From assembly GCA_021018995.1 (NCBI GenBank), contig CM037591.1:9554001-9618000 (forward strand): 64,000 bases of DNA, written 5' to 3'. How positions within the stretch are numbered: the first letter of the stretch is position 1; the number at the start of each line of letters is the position of its first letter. This DNA comes from Chloranthus sessilifolius (taxonomy: Eukaryota > Streptophyta > Magnoliopsida > Chloranthales > Chloranthaceae). Made by a program: the position numbers and the translations under genes. A model generated the notes under the pieces. It saw only the letters and a program-made list of their open reading frames with translations. It was not told where the DNA came from and did not search any database. Positions 44,653-56,480 of the stretch are shown in pieces.

Positions 44653-44969
44653 GAAATTGTTGTTAGAAGCTTACTTGGAATAGCTTATGAGTCTTACTGA
44701 ATGATATATTGTGGAGTACTTTTCTTGTTGTAATGAATTTACCTACAAGGACAAATGTCAATATCAATTTAGATATCATATCATATGAATATCAGGTCTT
44801 GACCTAAAGAGTAAGAAAAAAAATAGAACAACATGTAGTATTTTGATGGGTTTCTAGTCTCTATAATCTACATGAAATTAAAAAGTGTTTCTTAAAGTCA
44901 GATAAAACTAGTTATTTTCAATCTGAGTCTTTTTGTAACTGAAGCTTTTCCTTTTCAACTTTGATAAAT
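44653..44969. other. Spacer, nothing recognised
   Basis: AT-rich sequence between the LTR remnant and the 3' end of the pectate lyase gene. It would contain the 3' UTR of that gene on the minus strand. Confidence 0.5.
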
Positions 44970-46737
44970 TCAACATCTAGATCTTATAGAGCAACGAAGG
45001 GCACCAGAAGATCTAGTTAATGACATCACATCCTTAGCATCTTCAACTCTAAACCTCTGTTGTCGATTATATGCTGGCCTTGCCTGACCATAGCCTGTTT
45101 GACTGAAATAAGATCCACCAATGAAAGCATCCTTCACGGACCTCCAAGTCTATGATCTCCCAATTCCATCACCTCCTTCTCTCCAAGTCACCTGTCAAAA
45201 ATAAATTTTCAGGCCAATAAGTACCGCATCAAAATATAATAAATTATTTTAATTGTATGAAACTTATGTCATTGCCTTGGCATTATTATAGATTGCTAAC
45301 TTCATGGTGATGGTTTAACTAATTAAAGGCAACACATATATGTATGTTTGGGTGTATAATTCTGTATTATTACATATTTGTATTTACGTAGATACATGAA
45401 GTTACATAATATAACTTAAACTAAAGAGAAATCGTATGAAATTTACCGCTTTGCTGCCAGATTTTGGGGCTGAGAGATTTGATTGGCTTTTGATGAATGG
45501 GTTCATACTTCCGCCGATGGCATACTGTAGCCACCCTTGGTAGAGGTTGTTCACTACATGTGCATATCCGAGACGGACCCTGCAATATTTATGGCCACAA
45601 AAGAAAGAGTTAGTGGCATTTATTAAAAAACGAGGGGAGAAATAGGACTCGCAAAGCCGACCCCAAATAGAAGGGATAAGACTGTGAAGATGATGATGAT
45701 GAGAAGAAAGGATTAGTGAGAAAATACTTTTTCTTTTTTATCTTCTTGTTACCGAGGAAAAGATGTTGAAAAGGGATAAATTATTAGGGATGAGAGAGAG
45801 AGAGCAACAAGGTACCTAGGCATTCGCTGATTGCACTTAGGACCAAAATGGTTGAAGACAACAGTCACCTTCATCATCTTATCTTGTAGAAAACTATCAT
45901 CATGACCTAAAAGCATCACCTTGTCATGATTTCTGAACCAGTTGTTTGAGCTGGTTACGTCCGTGGAACAGTGTGTGACATCCAAGAGCCCATCGTGGCA
46001 CTCATATAGGGTGTTGTGGTCGATCCAAATTTTTGAAGATGTTACTAGCCTTATGGCGTCGCCATCAACCATCCCCAAATCTACAATTTTCAACCCAGGG
46101 CCCATCACTGGACCAGGTTGTTGCACCTGACAATGGTGTATTTGAAGGCCGTGGATGATCACATTGGTTACCTGATTTTGTACAAGAGAAATAGAAAAAA
46201 TTAGGTGTCACTCTATCATTCAAAAGAAAAATAAATAAATGAAATCTGTGTCAACTGTCGATTCTATTTGTAATCGAATAGCTAGCATACCTCATAGAGC
46301 AAGAAGCACTCGCCATAGGCAATGTGAATTTCTAGGTCACGACCATCGATGGTGGTGAAGCTGCTAACGAGGAGTGGCTTATTGAGATTAATCTGCATGT
46401 CCCTCTTGAAGTCAATCCACACCTTTCCTTTAATCATCGTAGCACCATATCACAAAGTTCCAAAGCGAGGCTTCAGCGGGTCATCACTTGGATCTGTCAC
46501 CGTGTATCGCCTTACGTTCCTACCTATATTGTTTGACATTTTCCTTGCAAATCCCACGGAGCACATGGCAAGTTGCTCTCTGTTCCTATGCCACATTGGG
46601 TTGCTTCGCCAGCATCGGCCGATCGTGTTCATTTTGTTCTTCCTTGTCCTTGTGGCGCTTGCGTTGCTTGCCAGCAAGAGGAAGAGAATAGCGAGGGAGA
46701 ATTGCAATTGCCCGGAAAGGCCATGAGTGGCTGCCAT
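44970..46737 (-). pseudogene. Pectate lyase-like gene, four exons, two nonsense codons
   Basis: Exons on the minus strand are 46737-46291, 46171-45816, 45579-45447 and 45191-44970, all with GT-AG introns. They sum to 1158 bases, 385 codons plus TGA, a normal plant pectate lyase length. The N-terminus FSLAILFLLLASNASA is a signal peptide, so the product would be secreted to the cell wall to cleave pectate. Family signatures: CWRSNPMW, VTDPSDDPLKP, TTIDGR, VIIHGLQIHHC, MVDGDAIRL, WIDHNTL, DGLLDV, LLGHDDS, QRMPRVRLGYAHVVNN, YAIGGSMNP and the Cys-rich end GALRCSIRSRC. Calcium-binding and catalytic Arg regions look kept. TGA at 46450-46452 (after FGTL) and TAG at 45150-45152 interrupt it. No frameshift. 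The only non-mobile gene in the window. Confidence 0.88.
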
Positions 46738-46786
46738 GAATATTGGTGTTGGAGGTTAGTGAGATATTGGGGCAAGTGTTTGTAGT

Positions 46787-46794
46787 TTTATAGC
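46787..46794 (-). promoter_or_regulatory. TATA box of the pectate lyase gene
   Basis: The minus strand reads CGCTATAAAACTAC, 50 bases upstream of ATG 46737. Consensus plant TATA. Confidence 0.6.
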
Positions 46795-47295
46795 GGGAAT
46801 GGGTGGGAATGCAAGTGCCTGCATTTACTCCGTTAGTTTTGGAGCTAGTGTTTGTTTTGCGGTCTGTTGGGAGGTTTTAGTATGCTTTAGTTAGAAATAG
46901 ATGAGGGCTGGTGGGCAGTTTATTTGCATTACCTATATTTAGGGATGTCTCCGAAATTTGAGGCTAATTTGGCAGCTTAAATGTATTGTATGCATTTTTT
47001 TTTAAAATATCATGTTATATTTATGAGATATTTTTATAAAGTTAAATAAAAGTTAATATTAATTTATCAGGATTGAATGAATATGCCAATACATTTTATA
47101 ATAATCAAATAAAATATGAGATAAAACCTGATTCACATTTTTGAAGTATCTTTTCTGCGTTGTAACTTAATGAAACCAACTCTTTTATTTTTCAAACCAA
47201 TTTTTATTAAAGAATCTAAATACCAAAAATTTAAAGTAGGGTTAAAAATAAAAATCTAAACCCCTCTACTTTATAATCCTTCAATTAAGGTTTTT
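46795..47295. other. Upstream region of the pectate lyase gene
   Basis: AT-rich, no gene recognised. It would hold the proximal promoter of the lyase on the minus strand, truncated at 47296 by the LINE insertion. Confidence 0.5.
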
Positions 47296-49393
47296 AATAT
47301 TCAAGAAAATGGAGAAGGCATATGATAGAGTTAGTTGGGATTTCTTATCATATATGATGGAAATGTTGGGTTTTGGGGAAAGATGGAGGAAATGGATTTG
47401 TGGGTGTATATTTTCACCTTGGTTCTCGATTCTGGTTAATGGATCCTCAAAAGGTTATTTTCGTAATTATAGGGGGCTTAGACTAGGTGAGTCTCTTTCA
47501 CCTATGCCTTTTAACATAGTTGTTGAAGCTTTAAATGACCTAATTGTGAGAGCTGTCGAGTTAGATCAATTAAAAGATTTTTTAAATTTCAGAGGGAGAA
47601 TTAGGGTAACTCATTTACAGTACACGGATGATACAATAAATTTTTGTGAGACTAACCTAGTGGAGCTTCAAGCTATTAAAGATGTGCTAGTAATTTATAA
47701 AGCAGTATGGTCAGAAAGTGAACTTGTATAAATCTAAAATTTCTGGTATCAGAATAGAGAAGTTGGGTTTGATAGCGCTAGTTGAAAGTGTTGGGTGTCA
47801 AGTGGACGAGTTTCCTATTACTTACTTGGGGCTCCCGCTGGGAGTTGGTAAGCCGAAGGCAAAGTTGTGGGATCCTGTTATAAGTAAATTTGAGAAATAC
47901 TTACAGTTTGGAGAAGTAAAATGCTTAGTAGTGGGGGAAGACTCACTTTGATCAAATCTACTTTATCTTCCATTCCTTTATTCTATTTATCCATGTTTAG
48001 AGCTCCAGAAAAAACTATCAAGCGAATAAAGAAAATTATTAGAAAATTTTTATCAGAAGGGGGGAAAGAAAATAAAAAATTTCATCTTATGAAGTGAGAG
48101 ATATGTTGTCTTTCAAAGAAAGATAGAGGGTTGGGCATTAAGAGGTTGGGACTAACTAACATGGCCTTGTTAGGAAAATGATTGTGGAGGATTGGTGATG
48201 AAAGTGAACAGAATCATCTTGGGTGGAAGGTAGTTAGAAACAAGTACAAGAACCCAAAAAAAGGAAATATATTCAAAAGTTCGATTAATAGAGGGTCAGA
48301 ATGGTGGAAAATATTTGCTCGATCAATGAAGAGTTTAGAAACAGGGTCAGATTCAATTGGGGTCGTAGTGAGAGAATAAAGTTTTGGGATGATGTGTGGA
48401 TTGGTGATTCTCCTTTGAAAGATAGATTTCTGGCTATCTTCAGTATTGCATTATATAAGGAAGCGTATGTGAATTATATGAGTGAAATTATCAATATTAG
48501 TATTATCTGGGATATACATGTTCACAAAAATAATTGTAAACATGTTTATGAATGTTGAGGAAGAGTTGAGTATGATTGGGCTGCTCCATGTTTTAAATAA
48601 TTTTAGCAGAAATGCAGCCAATCGGGATCTCAGGATTTGGATTCCACATGCCAAAGGTATTTTTTCTGTGAAATCTTTCTATTCGAATCTGAATTGGGTA
48701 AAGATTTGGAAGAAAAAGATTCTTTCTAAAATCAAATTTTTTGGATGAAATATTGGTTGGGGTAGAATCCTTACCATTGATCAACTCAATCGAAGGGGGA
48801 TGAATTTGAGAAATAGATGTGTTATGTGCCTTCAGGGAGACGAATCTGCAAATCATCTTCTCATTCATTGTTGGGTTGCTAAAAAAGTTTGGAATGTGGT
48901 CCTCCATTTTATGGGTGTTTCCAGAATCATATGTTGATGTCTTAACTGCTTGAATTGGGGTCAGATTTGAAGGAATTAAGAGGGAATTATGAAATTTTAA
49001 GGATCTTGTTGTTATATGGTCTCTTTGGATTGAGAGAAATAGTCGAATTTTTAATAGAAAAAGAAAGCATGTTTCTATGATTCTTAAGGATGTTCAAGAT
49101 TTGGCTTTAAATTGGATCAAGATTGGATGTCGTTCAACACATGATAAAGGTGTAGACTTTATTCATGAATGTATAGCTGTGCATGTAGTTATTTCCCTCT
49201 CGTGTATGGTTGTACTTTCTTGTAGATTTGGCAGATCCCTTGACTTGGGAGTGAGGTTTTTTCGAGTAATGAGTAACCTTTTTTTAGGTTTGCTAGCATC
49301 TTATTGGATATTTCTGGTTTATGTTATTTTTTCAGTATAATAAAGGTTATTGGTAATCGATCAAAAAAAATAAAATAAAAATATTCAAGAAAA
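47296..49393 (+). mobile_element. 5'-truncated L1-type LINE with 14-bp target duplication
   Basis: AATATTCAAGAAAA occurs at 47296-47309 and 49380-49393, exactly flanking an RT fragment and an A-rich tail (AAAAAAAATAAAATAAA, 49363-49379). This is the structure of a LINE inserted by target-primed reverse transcription. The body starts in the middle of the RT domain. It is inserted about 500 bases upstream of the pectate lyase TATA box. Confidence 0.88.
47310..48910 (+). pseudogene. LINE reverse transcriptase C-terminal half and zf-RVT
   Basis: 47309-47731: MEKAYDRVSWDFLSYMMEML, FSILVNGSSKGYFRNYRGLR, GESLSPMPFNIVVEALN and the catalytic region LQYTDDTINFCE (usual YADD is YTDD, both Asp kept). 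Then, in another frame from about 47718, CQVDEFPITYLGLPLGVGKP and more RT-C sequence with frameshifts. 48790-48910 has NRCVMC...ESANHLLIHCWVAKKVW, a zf-RVT zinc-binding motif of plant LINEs. Multiple stops and frame shifts; inactive. Confidence 0.85.
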
Positions 49394-50305
49394 AAAAAAA
49401 TCGCCCTTACACTCCTGAACTAGTCCTAAAAGAAATATAAGGAAGAAGAATAAACTGCATCTCTATGCAACAAGCCCTCGATGAGTTTATAGATGTCTAT
49501 TTCCTCAAAAAAAAAATTCGAATTTGTTGATTTTATTTTTTTTGAATTTTGATGTTTTTGTTTTTACTTACAAAATTTTAGCTTCCCCGAATAATTATCA
49601 AATCCCGAGTTGGTGACTACATCACTAAATAGTCCATAGTTGTGGGAATCTTATTCTAAGTTACTGACGAGACATCTTCAGATCTTCAATAATGTTCTTC
49701 CTTATTAGGCTATAAAGGAAACACCAATTAAAAAACACCCGCCCTTCTCTCCCTCTAGCTAGAGAGAGAAGCTATTACATGTGTGACTAGATTTTTCTTT
49801 TTTTATGACATCATCCAACATAGACAACCTGGATGGGCCGTATATATCATAGAGAGTATGACACTTGAGGAGAAGCCCTTGGGAATAAATCCCACACAAC
49901 AAAATACTCACATTGAGTGACACATAGGAGAGTAAATCCCACCCAACAACACTCACCTTATTAATATAAGAGAAGGAGCAACGTGGAGTGTAGAACCCAC
50001 GACCTCTAGCCACAATATGTCTAGTTTAGTATTAGGTTTCTGCCACATACATCAATGGCCGTTCATGTGACCAGTTTAGTTTTATGTGACACTTATTTAA
50101 ATAGTGGTCAATAGTAGTTTGAACTTTAAATATTGTTAATGTTGGATTTAGTTTTAGCGTAGAGTTATGTTAAACTTGTGAAGAACACACGGTTCTCATA
50201 AAAAAAATTGTTGACTGCCTTCAATCAAGTGATGGAGATCATTTTTTGTCCTAATTTTCCATACAATAGATCTTATGTTGAAGTTTAGTCTCACATCGGT
50301 TATTC
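49394..50305. other. Intergenic, nothing recognised
   Basis: AT-rich. A short minus ORF (50013-49759) has no recognisable domain. The GTCTCACATCGGTTATTC phrase near 50288 resembles a motif often seen at LTR-type repeat ends, but no LTR pair was found. Confidence 0.4.
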
Positions 50306-51465
50306 ATAGCTTTGTCTATCCTCTTATATGATCCTGGGCCCCTCTACTCATAACCAATATGTTTTGAGATGGATAACAAAATCTATCACCTTAAGAACAT
50401 GGCGCACATATCAGACAGTCTGATATTGATTCCACGTGGCACACATACCCAAAAGTGATCGTAATCATGGGCGTTTCTATCAGACGATCATTTTGGGGAT
50501 GTGTGCCATGTGGAATCAACATGTAATCGTTTGATAGGTACGCCATGATCTCAAGATCTTTTGTGTCGAAGATTGGACAGAAAATGATCCCATCGCCTGT
50601 TCTTCGCCATCTTTAATTTAATTTGTGTTTTAGGAAATAATAACTTAGAATATTATATTTTTAAATTTTATCTTAAGACCTTGAAGTTAGATGTTGCATA
50701 GACATAATAAATATTAATTTTTAATTATCTATTAATGATGTAGGTCTCTCTTAAAAATTAATTATTTTATTTTATATTGAGAGATTGAAGAGAGCGATCC
50801 AATACAGGATATATCTCATGTTTACATGATATGAAGCTAATCAGTTGGTCCTGTTTCATCCACCAAACTTGTAGGAGCATATAGAATAGCTTTGTCTATC
50901 CTCTTATATGATCCTGGGCCCCTCTACTCATAACCAATATGTTTTGAGATGGATAACAAAATCTATCACCTTAAGAACATCGCGCACATATCAGACAGTC
51001 TGATATTGATTCCACGTGGCACACATACCCAAAAGTGATCGTAATCATGGGCGTTTCTATCAAACGATCATTTTGGGGATGTGTGCCATGTGGAATCAAC
51101 ATGTGATCGTTTGATAGGTGCGCCAAGATCTCAAGATCTTTTGTGTCGAAGATTGGACAAAAAATGATCCCATCGCCTGTTCTTCGCCATCTTTAATTTA
51201 ATTTGTGTTTTAGGAAATAATAACTTAGAATATTATATTTTTAAATTTTATCTTAAGACCTTGAAGTTAGATGTTGCATAGACATAATAAATATTAATTT
51301 TTAATTATCTATTAATGATGTAGGTCTCTCTTAAAAATTAATTATTTTATTTTATATTGAGAGATTGAAGAGAGCGATCCAATACAGGATATATCTCATG
51401 TTTGCATGATATGAAGCTAATCAGTTGGTCCTGTTTCATCCACCAAACTTGTAGGAGCATATAGA
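50306..51465. repeat. 580-bp tandem duplication
   Basis: 50306-50885 and 50886-51465 are direct copies. I count about seven substitutions and no indel, near 99 percent identity. Each copy contains alternating inverted repeats (see findings). The duplication is younger than most surrounding sequence. No gene within. Confidence 0.92.
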
Positions 51466-52019
51466 AAAGATTCTGTTCAAGTAAGTTCGTTCTTTCTTAT
51501 GTGAGCGATTTATTATAAAAAATAAGGAGAAAAATAATACTTAACGATGTGGGACTATTATGTCACATGAAACTGACAATAAGCAGAAAAAACATCAATC
51601 TTCTAAGTTGGCAGTAAGCCAAATTTCATGCGTCACTCTATCGTAACCGTTTGATATATTGATGCACTTTAAGAATCAACAAAAAAATAACACCGAGAGG
51701 TAAACAAAATCTCCATAATTTGATACAAAGCAGGCAACACCTTGTAAAAGACTTTGTGATACAAAGGAATCTCCATAATGTTACTTTCCTAACCGTCAAT
51801 TAAACACCAAAATAGTGTTTAAATGATCGTGAGCCATCACTGATTTAATCTGTGGGTGACATGTACCGTCAAATGTTAAAAAATGCAATTTTTACATTTT
51901 AAAAATATTTTTTATTTTTAATCATTTCTATTTAATTATTTCCCTTTTTCCAATCCTTTTCAATTGTTACCCTTTTTGGCCAATTTTTTCCCTTGCTGTT
52001 TTATTTCCCGTACTATGTC

Positions 52020-52113
52020 TGTAACGACCTGGATTTTCCTATTTCATTTTAACGGTGTTAGATGTGTTTTACACCGTGCACAGTGTTAGTGATCCACATC
52101 GGAACCTAACCTA
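52020..52113 (+). repeat. LTR relic start, interrupted by CACTA element
   Basis: TGTAACGACCTGGATTTTCC is a typical start of chromovirus LTRs. After 94 bases the CACTA element begins. The sequence probably resumes at 57263 (TTTGATAAAAACTC...), but its other end was not found. Confidence 0.45.
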
Positions 52114-52934
52114 CACTACGTGAAAAAGCTAAAAAAATCACTGCCCTAAACAGTTGTAAAAAAAACAATAACTTTTTTTTACCGTTGTAAAAAAATATGA
52201 GAAAACAATAAAAACTCACTTGCCGTCTTTTTTTTCATTGCCTAGGGTTTCGAAAAAGGAGATGGAGGCTACGGCTTCGAAGAGGGAGATGGAGCGGGAG
52301 GGAGGGGAGGACGCAGTCTAGGGTTTCGAAGAGAGAGATGGAGCGAGAGAGAGGGGAGGAGCCGGTCGCCGCGTTCTTTGGAAATGAAAATGAAATTTTG
52401 GTTTCACGACATATATTAGCGGGGGATCAGGGTTAACAAATTAAACCACTGTCTTAGCATAATAAACAATCGGTTTTGGCAATGGCTTATTATACTACAG
52501 TTGGGGCAGTGATTCTTTTAATCCTATATAGGCTTGCCTGGCCAAATTAAATATATAACCCTACGCAATGTGTTCATCCATGCTTGAAATGCAAGTATAT
52601 AGCAATGGTTTCAATGAAATTTAAAACCATTGCTATATACCCTTCTAGCCATGTTTATCTAAATTTAATGCATCCCAGTGATAACTAAAAATCTGATAAC
52701 TGATAGGTAAATCACGCTCTCAGGTCTCCTTCCATAGACCATTTTCAAATCTAATTAGTAGGAACCAACAAATATCAATCTCTTTTTTGTTGATTTTGCA
52801 GCACAACTAGCTAAAAATGCAGAACTGAACTAATATAAAAAATAACCCTACTGCAACGAATATTTTTAATCAACTTTATTAATAATTTAAAGATTACGGA
52901 CTTCAAAATCCAACCAATCATTATCTAAAATATC

Positions 52935-53345
52935 CTAACCAAGGTCTCTAGCATACAAATGCAGGATACTTATAATCAATTTCATATACAATTTAATGAT
53001 TAGGGATTTGCAGACAACCACTATCCAAAATCTGCTGACCAAGTTCTTAGCATCACATGCATTTCCAAGAAAAAACGAAGAGAAAGATGCCTTCCTTGTA
53101 ACAGCCATTGCCAGTTCATCATATAAAAAATTATAAACTAATTGATGCCAAAGGTAGCATGCCTTCAATTTAAAGCCCAAATTGAAAGTTGGTGTTATGA
53201 AAATCTCTAGTCCAGAAGTTACAAGACAATATAGATAAAGAAATATTAGTATAAGCCATTCACAATTCCCTAAAATGCCACTATCGAAGCTTAAAGAACA
53301 CTGGCTCATGACAATAATTTCCAATGTGAAAATTATTGTCAACAT
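52935..53345 (-). other. 136-codon minus-strand open frame within the CACTA element, unrecognised
   Basis: Leu/Ile/Phe-rich frame (MLTIIFTLEIIVMSQCSLSF). It has no domain I recognise and its composition follows the AT-rich DNA. Likely not a gene; listed because it is the longest frame in the CACTA interior. Confidence 0.15.
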
Positions 53346-53599
53346 GAGAATTTTAATTTTTAACTCTATGTAGTATAGTATAACTTATTGGATTTAGCGC
53401 TGCAATGAGACTCAACATCACTGGATTATTACTGCTGTAGTGCATTTGTAGCTGTGCTTTCACACCTGACATGTGGTTATTACTGCTCTTTAACTGTGTT
53501 TTACACAATCTTAACTTAAATACTTTAAAATCGGGGCAGTTTGATTGTGTTTTTGCACAGTGAAACTGATTTTTAAGTAGGTATTAATCTACTAGCCTA

Positions 53600-53760
53600 A
53601 TTTTAAAGTATTGTGGGCTTTGGTCAGCATAATTTGGTATCGGAGCAGGCGTTATCGTTGGGTACTAATTGAGATGCCTCCAAGAAGAGCTCCAACGTTG
53701 GATAAATGTATGGTAGGGTGGAAGAATTATTGGAGATGTAAACAAGAAAGGATGAATTAA
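53600..53760 (+). other. Retroelement primer-site and gag-start fragment inside CACTA
   Basis: TGGTATCGGAGC at 53635-53646 is the initiator-Met primer site with one change. It is followed by ATG CCT CCA AGA AGA GCT CCA ACG (MPPRRAPT), a start typical of Ty3/gypsy gag. Upstream may be LTR end. The gag is lost after about 30 codons. Confidence 0.55.
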
Positions 53761-56480
53761 CACATGAGCATGAGAGCACCACGAAAGTTAAAGAATATCA
53801 CACAGGGAATGAAATGGATGAAGGAAGAGGCACTTGGAACCTCATAGAGATTCAACTGGCTTGATCCGACCATTATGGGGTTTGCCTTTCAACTTTCAAC
53901 CCATAATCAGAGTAGCACAACTTTAGATGGCTAAGGCTGTGTTTGGACACCTAATCTTATTAGGTTAGAAAAACTATGATGCAACAAATGTGAAAATTAA
54001 TAATTAAAAAGTGATTAATGTCTTATTTTTTGTTAAAAGACATTAATATCTTTGGTTTTTTTAATAATATTTAAATATTGGACACGTAGCCTAATGGAAG
54101 GTTGGCAATATTACAACCTCTAGGTCCCAGGTTCAGTCCCAGCATACCCATAAAAAGAAATAGTGTTATATTTATATTAGTAACCAAACGATGGTCATAA
54201 ACAATATAATGAATATCTCGATTGGTATCGGCTGAGATTTTTAAACCTTGGTATATAAATTAAAGCTCTGCAATGCCCGGATTTTGACCAGGACCTGGCC
54301 CGGGACCCAACCCAGGCTAAGCATGATAGCTGGCCTGAGTTAAACCAAACCAGATTTGGGCTTGACCCGTTTTATTATTATAAATAATAACATATTTAAA
54401 ATAGGTTCTATGGAAAGGGCGCTTTACGAAATTGACCTGAGATTAAACCATTGAGTTGTTTAATCATTGTAGCATTTTATAAAAATGCTATCTAACCATT
54501 GACCTTAAATTTTTTGGCTAAAATAGCCAGCAACCCAGCCGGGCCTGCTAAGGCTGAGCTTGGGCTGAATACTTCTAGGCTCGAGTTGGGCAGACTTAAA
54601 AGCCCTAATCCGGACTGACCCATTGAGAGCCCTAGTACAAATGGAGCCCACCTGAAGGTAAACTTCAAACGTGAAATAAAGTACAGCATTTCATAAAGTT
54701 ATGTGCACGCTCAAAAAAAAAGGTTCCAAACTGGACACGACTGTACAGCAGAGAAGAGGCACTTGAAACTCTGCAGTTTTTCGGCACTATAACTCTCTAA
54801 ATCTTGATATTCTTTTCATAAGAAAATGTCCAATCTAATCTTGTAATTCTCGAGTGCCACAATATCTAAAATTTAAAAAGAAATTTATGAAAGTTAATTG
54901 TCAAATTTTCTTATTAAACCAAGAGCTCTGAGCGAAGGAACTTTGGTACATTTACATGTTAGAAAAATAACAAATATAACATCTTTTTATATTTTGATAA
55001 CTGTGAATGAGAGATTTTGTGTGATATAAGAGCCCATTTCACTTTTATGGGGAAGAACACATACAGTCAGTGAGAAATAATCATATACATATTGTGTTTT
55101 TAATTACCAATCTACTTAGATCATAGGCATGATATAGTATAGACCAAGCAAATTTCTAATATTTCTAGCACATGCAATCATTTAGCATTCATCAAATATA
55201 ATCAAAACAGTGAGCATAATATTTCAGAATCTGAAATTTCATCATAAATCAAGTTAATCTAAACAATGCAAACACATGTACTAATATTCCTATAATTTTT
55301 CTATCAAAATCAAACTATTTCAAGCTTAAGTCCATGAAATTTGACTAAGTCAAAAGCAAAAGAGATCTAAAACCATTAATTTTTGTCAAAGGTCAAGATA
55401 CAAAGAAGACTTTTTCAAAAGTTCTGGGATCACATGGTCATTTGATGGGTAATCAAGGGTTGAGGAGTCATGCTAAGCCATCAAATGGCACATGCACTCA
55501 ACTCTCGCCCATCTTACATCATTCCCATTAATTGATGGGATCATGACCATCCAATTTCTAAGGAATGCCAACTCAACATATTACGACTACACAACTAAGC
55601 ATTTTAGAAGTACTTCATCAAATAGGAAGATGAGGACATAGCAATTGTTTCACCACTTTTGGGTTTGGCTTGGATTTGTTGCTGCTATGATTTGTAGTCG
55701 ATGACTTCTCTTTCACTTGCTTTTTCGCAGTTCTAGTCACAACCTCAAAGATCATTGGAACATCATTTATCATATTAAAGAGGCGTTTCCTGCATCACAA
55801 ATATGAACATTCATCTCTACTTAAAATTAGTAACAAATAATAATAAGTAGAATCAATTCTGAAGATTATCTTTGCATTAACTCTATTGCCTAAATACTAC
55901 TGTTGCAGATCCGACAGAATAACTTCCCCTACACCTAGCGTCGATAAGCACTAGTGTAAGGTTCTGCACCATCTCCAGGGAAGCATAAACATAGAAGCAC
56001 TGTTAAGGACAACAAAGTAACCCTCACAGTTCTGCTTTGGAGATTCTTTGCAAATGGACAATAGGATGAATCATAAATCTATGAAAAACCCATAGATCTC
56101 AATGTAGAAATTTTTTTTTGAATCATTGTGTTCTTTCATATGATAGTTAAGGGACAAACCGTTTGTTTGGAACACCAGTTCGCCCGCGAAAAAGACATCA
56201 ATTCGGCCTCGAAGAAGACATGAAAATGTCTTAACCCAGTAGCTTAAATTAACTTTACTAGTGTAGACAATGATACATAACTATATAAAAGGATAATTCA
56301 CACATAGAAATTTCTACATTGAGATCCATAAAAAAACCAATAGATCTCAATGTGGAAATTTCTACATTGAGATTTATAAAAAAATCAATAAAAAGTAAAA
56401 AATCCCATAGATCTACAAAAAACTAAAAAAAAAATACAACATATCAGCAAATAAATAAATAAATAAATAATCTAGGAAAT
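53761..56480. other. CACTA interior, no gene recognised
   Basis: AT-rich. Contains a near-palindrome at 56344-56373 (ATCTCAATGT...ACATTGAGAT) with related copies at 56100 and 56312, and an (AAAT)n run near 56450-56470. No domain found. Confidence 0.5.

Noticed and set aside
46349-46785. Several + strand open frames of 67-125 codons
   Set aside because: They are antisense shadows of the first exon of the pectate lyase gene.
50426-50519. Inverted repeat considered as a MITE
   Set aside because: No target-site duplication at arm ends, and the surrounding 580-bp unit is duplicated as a block.
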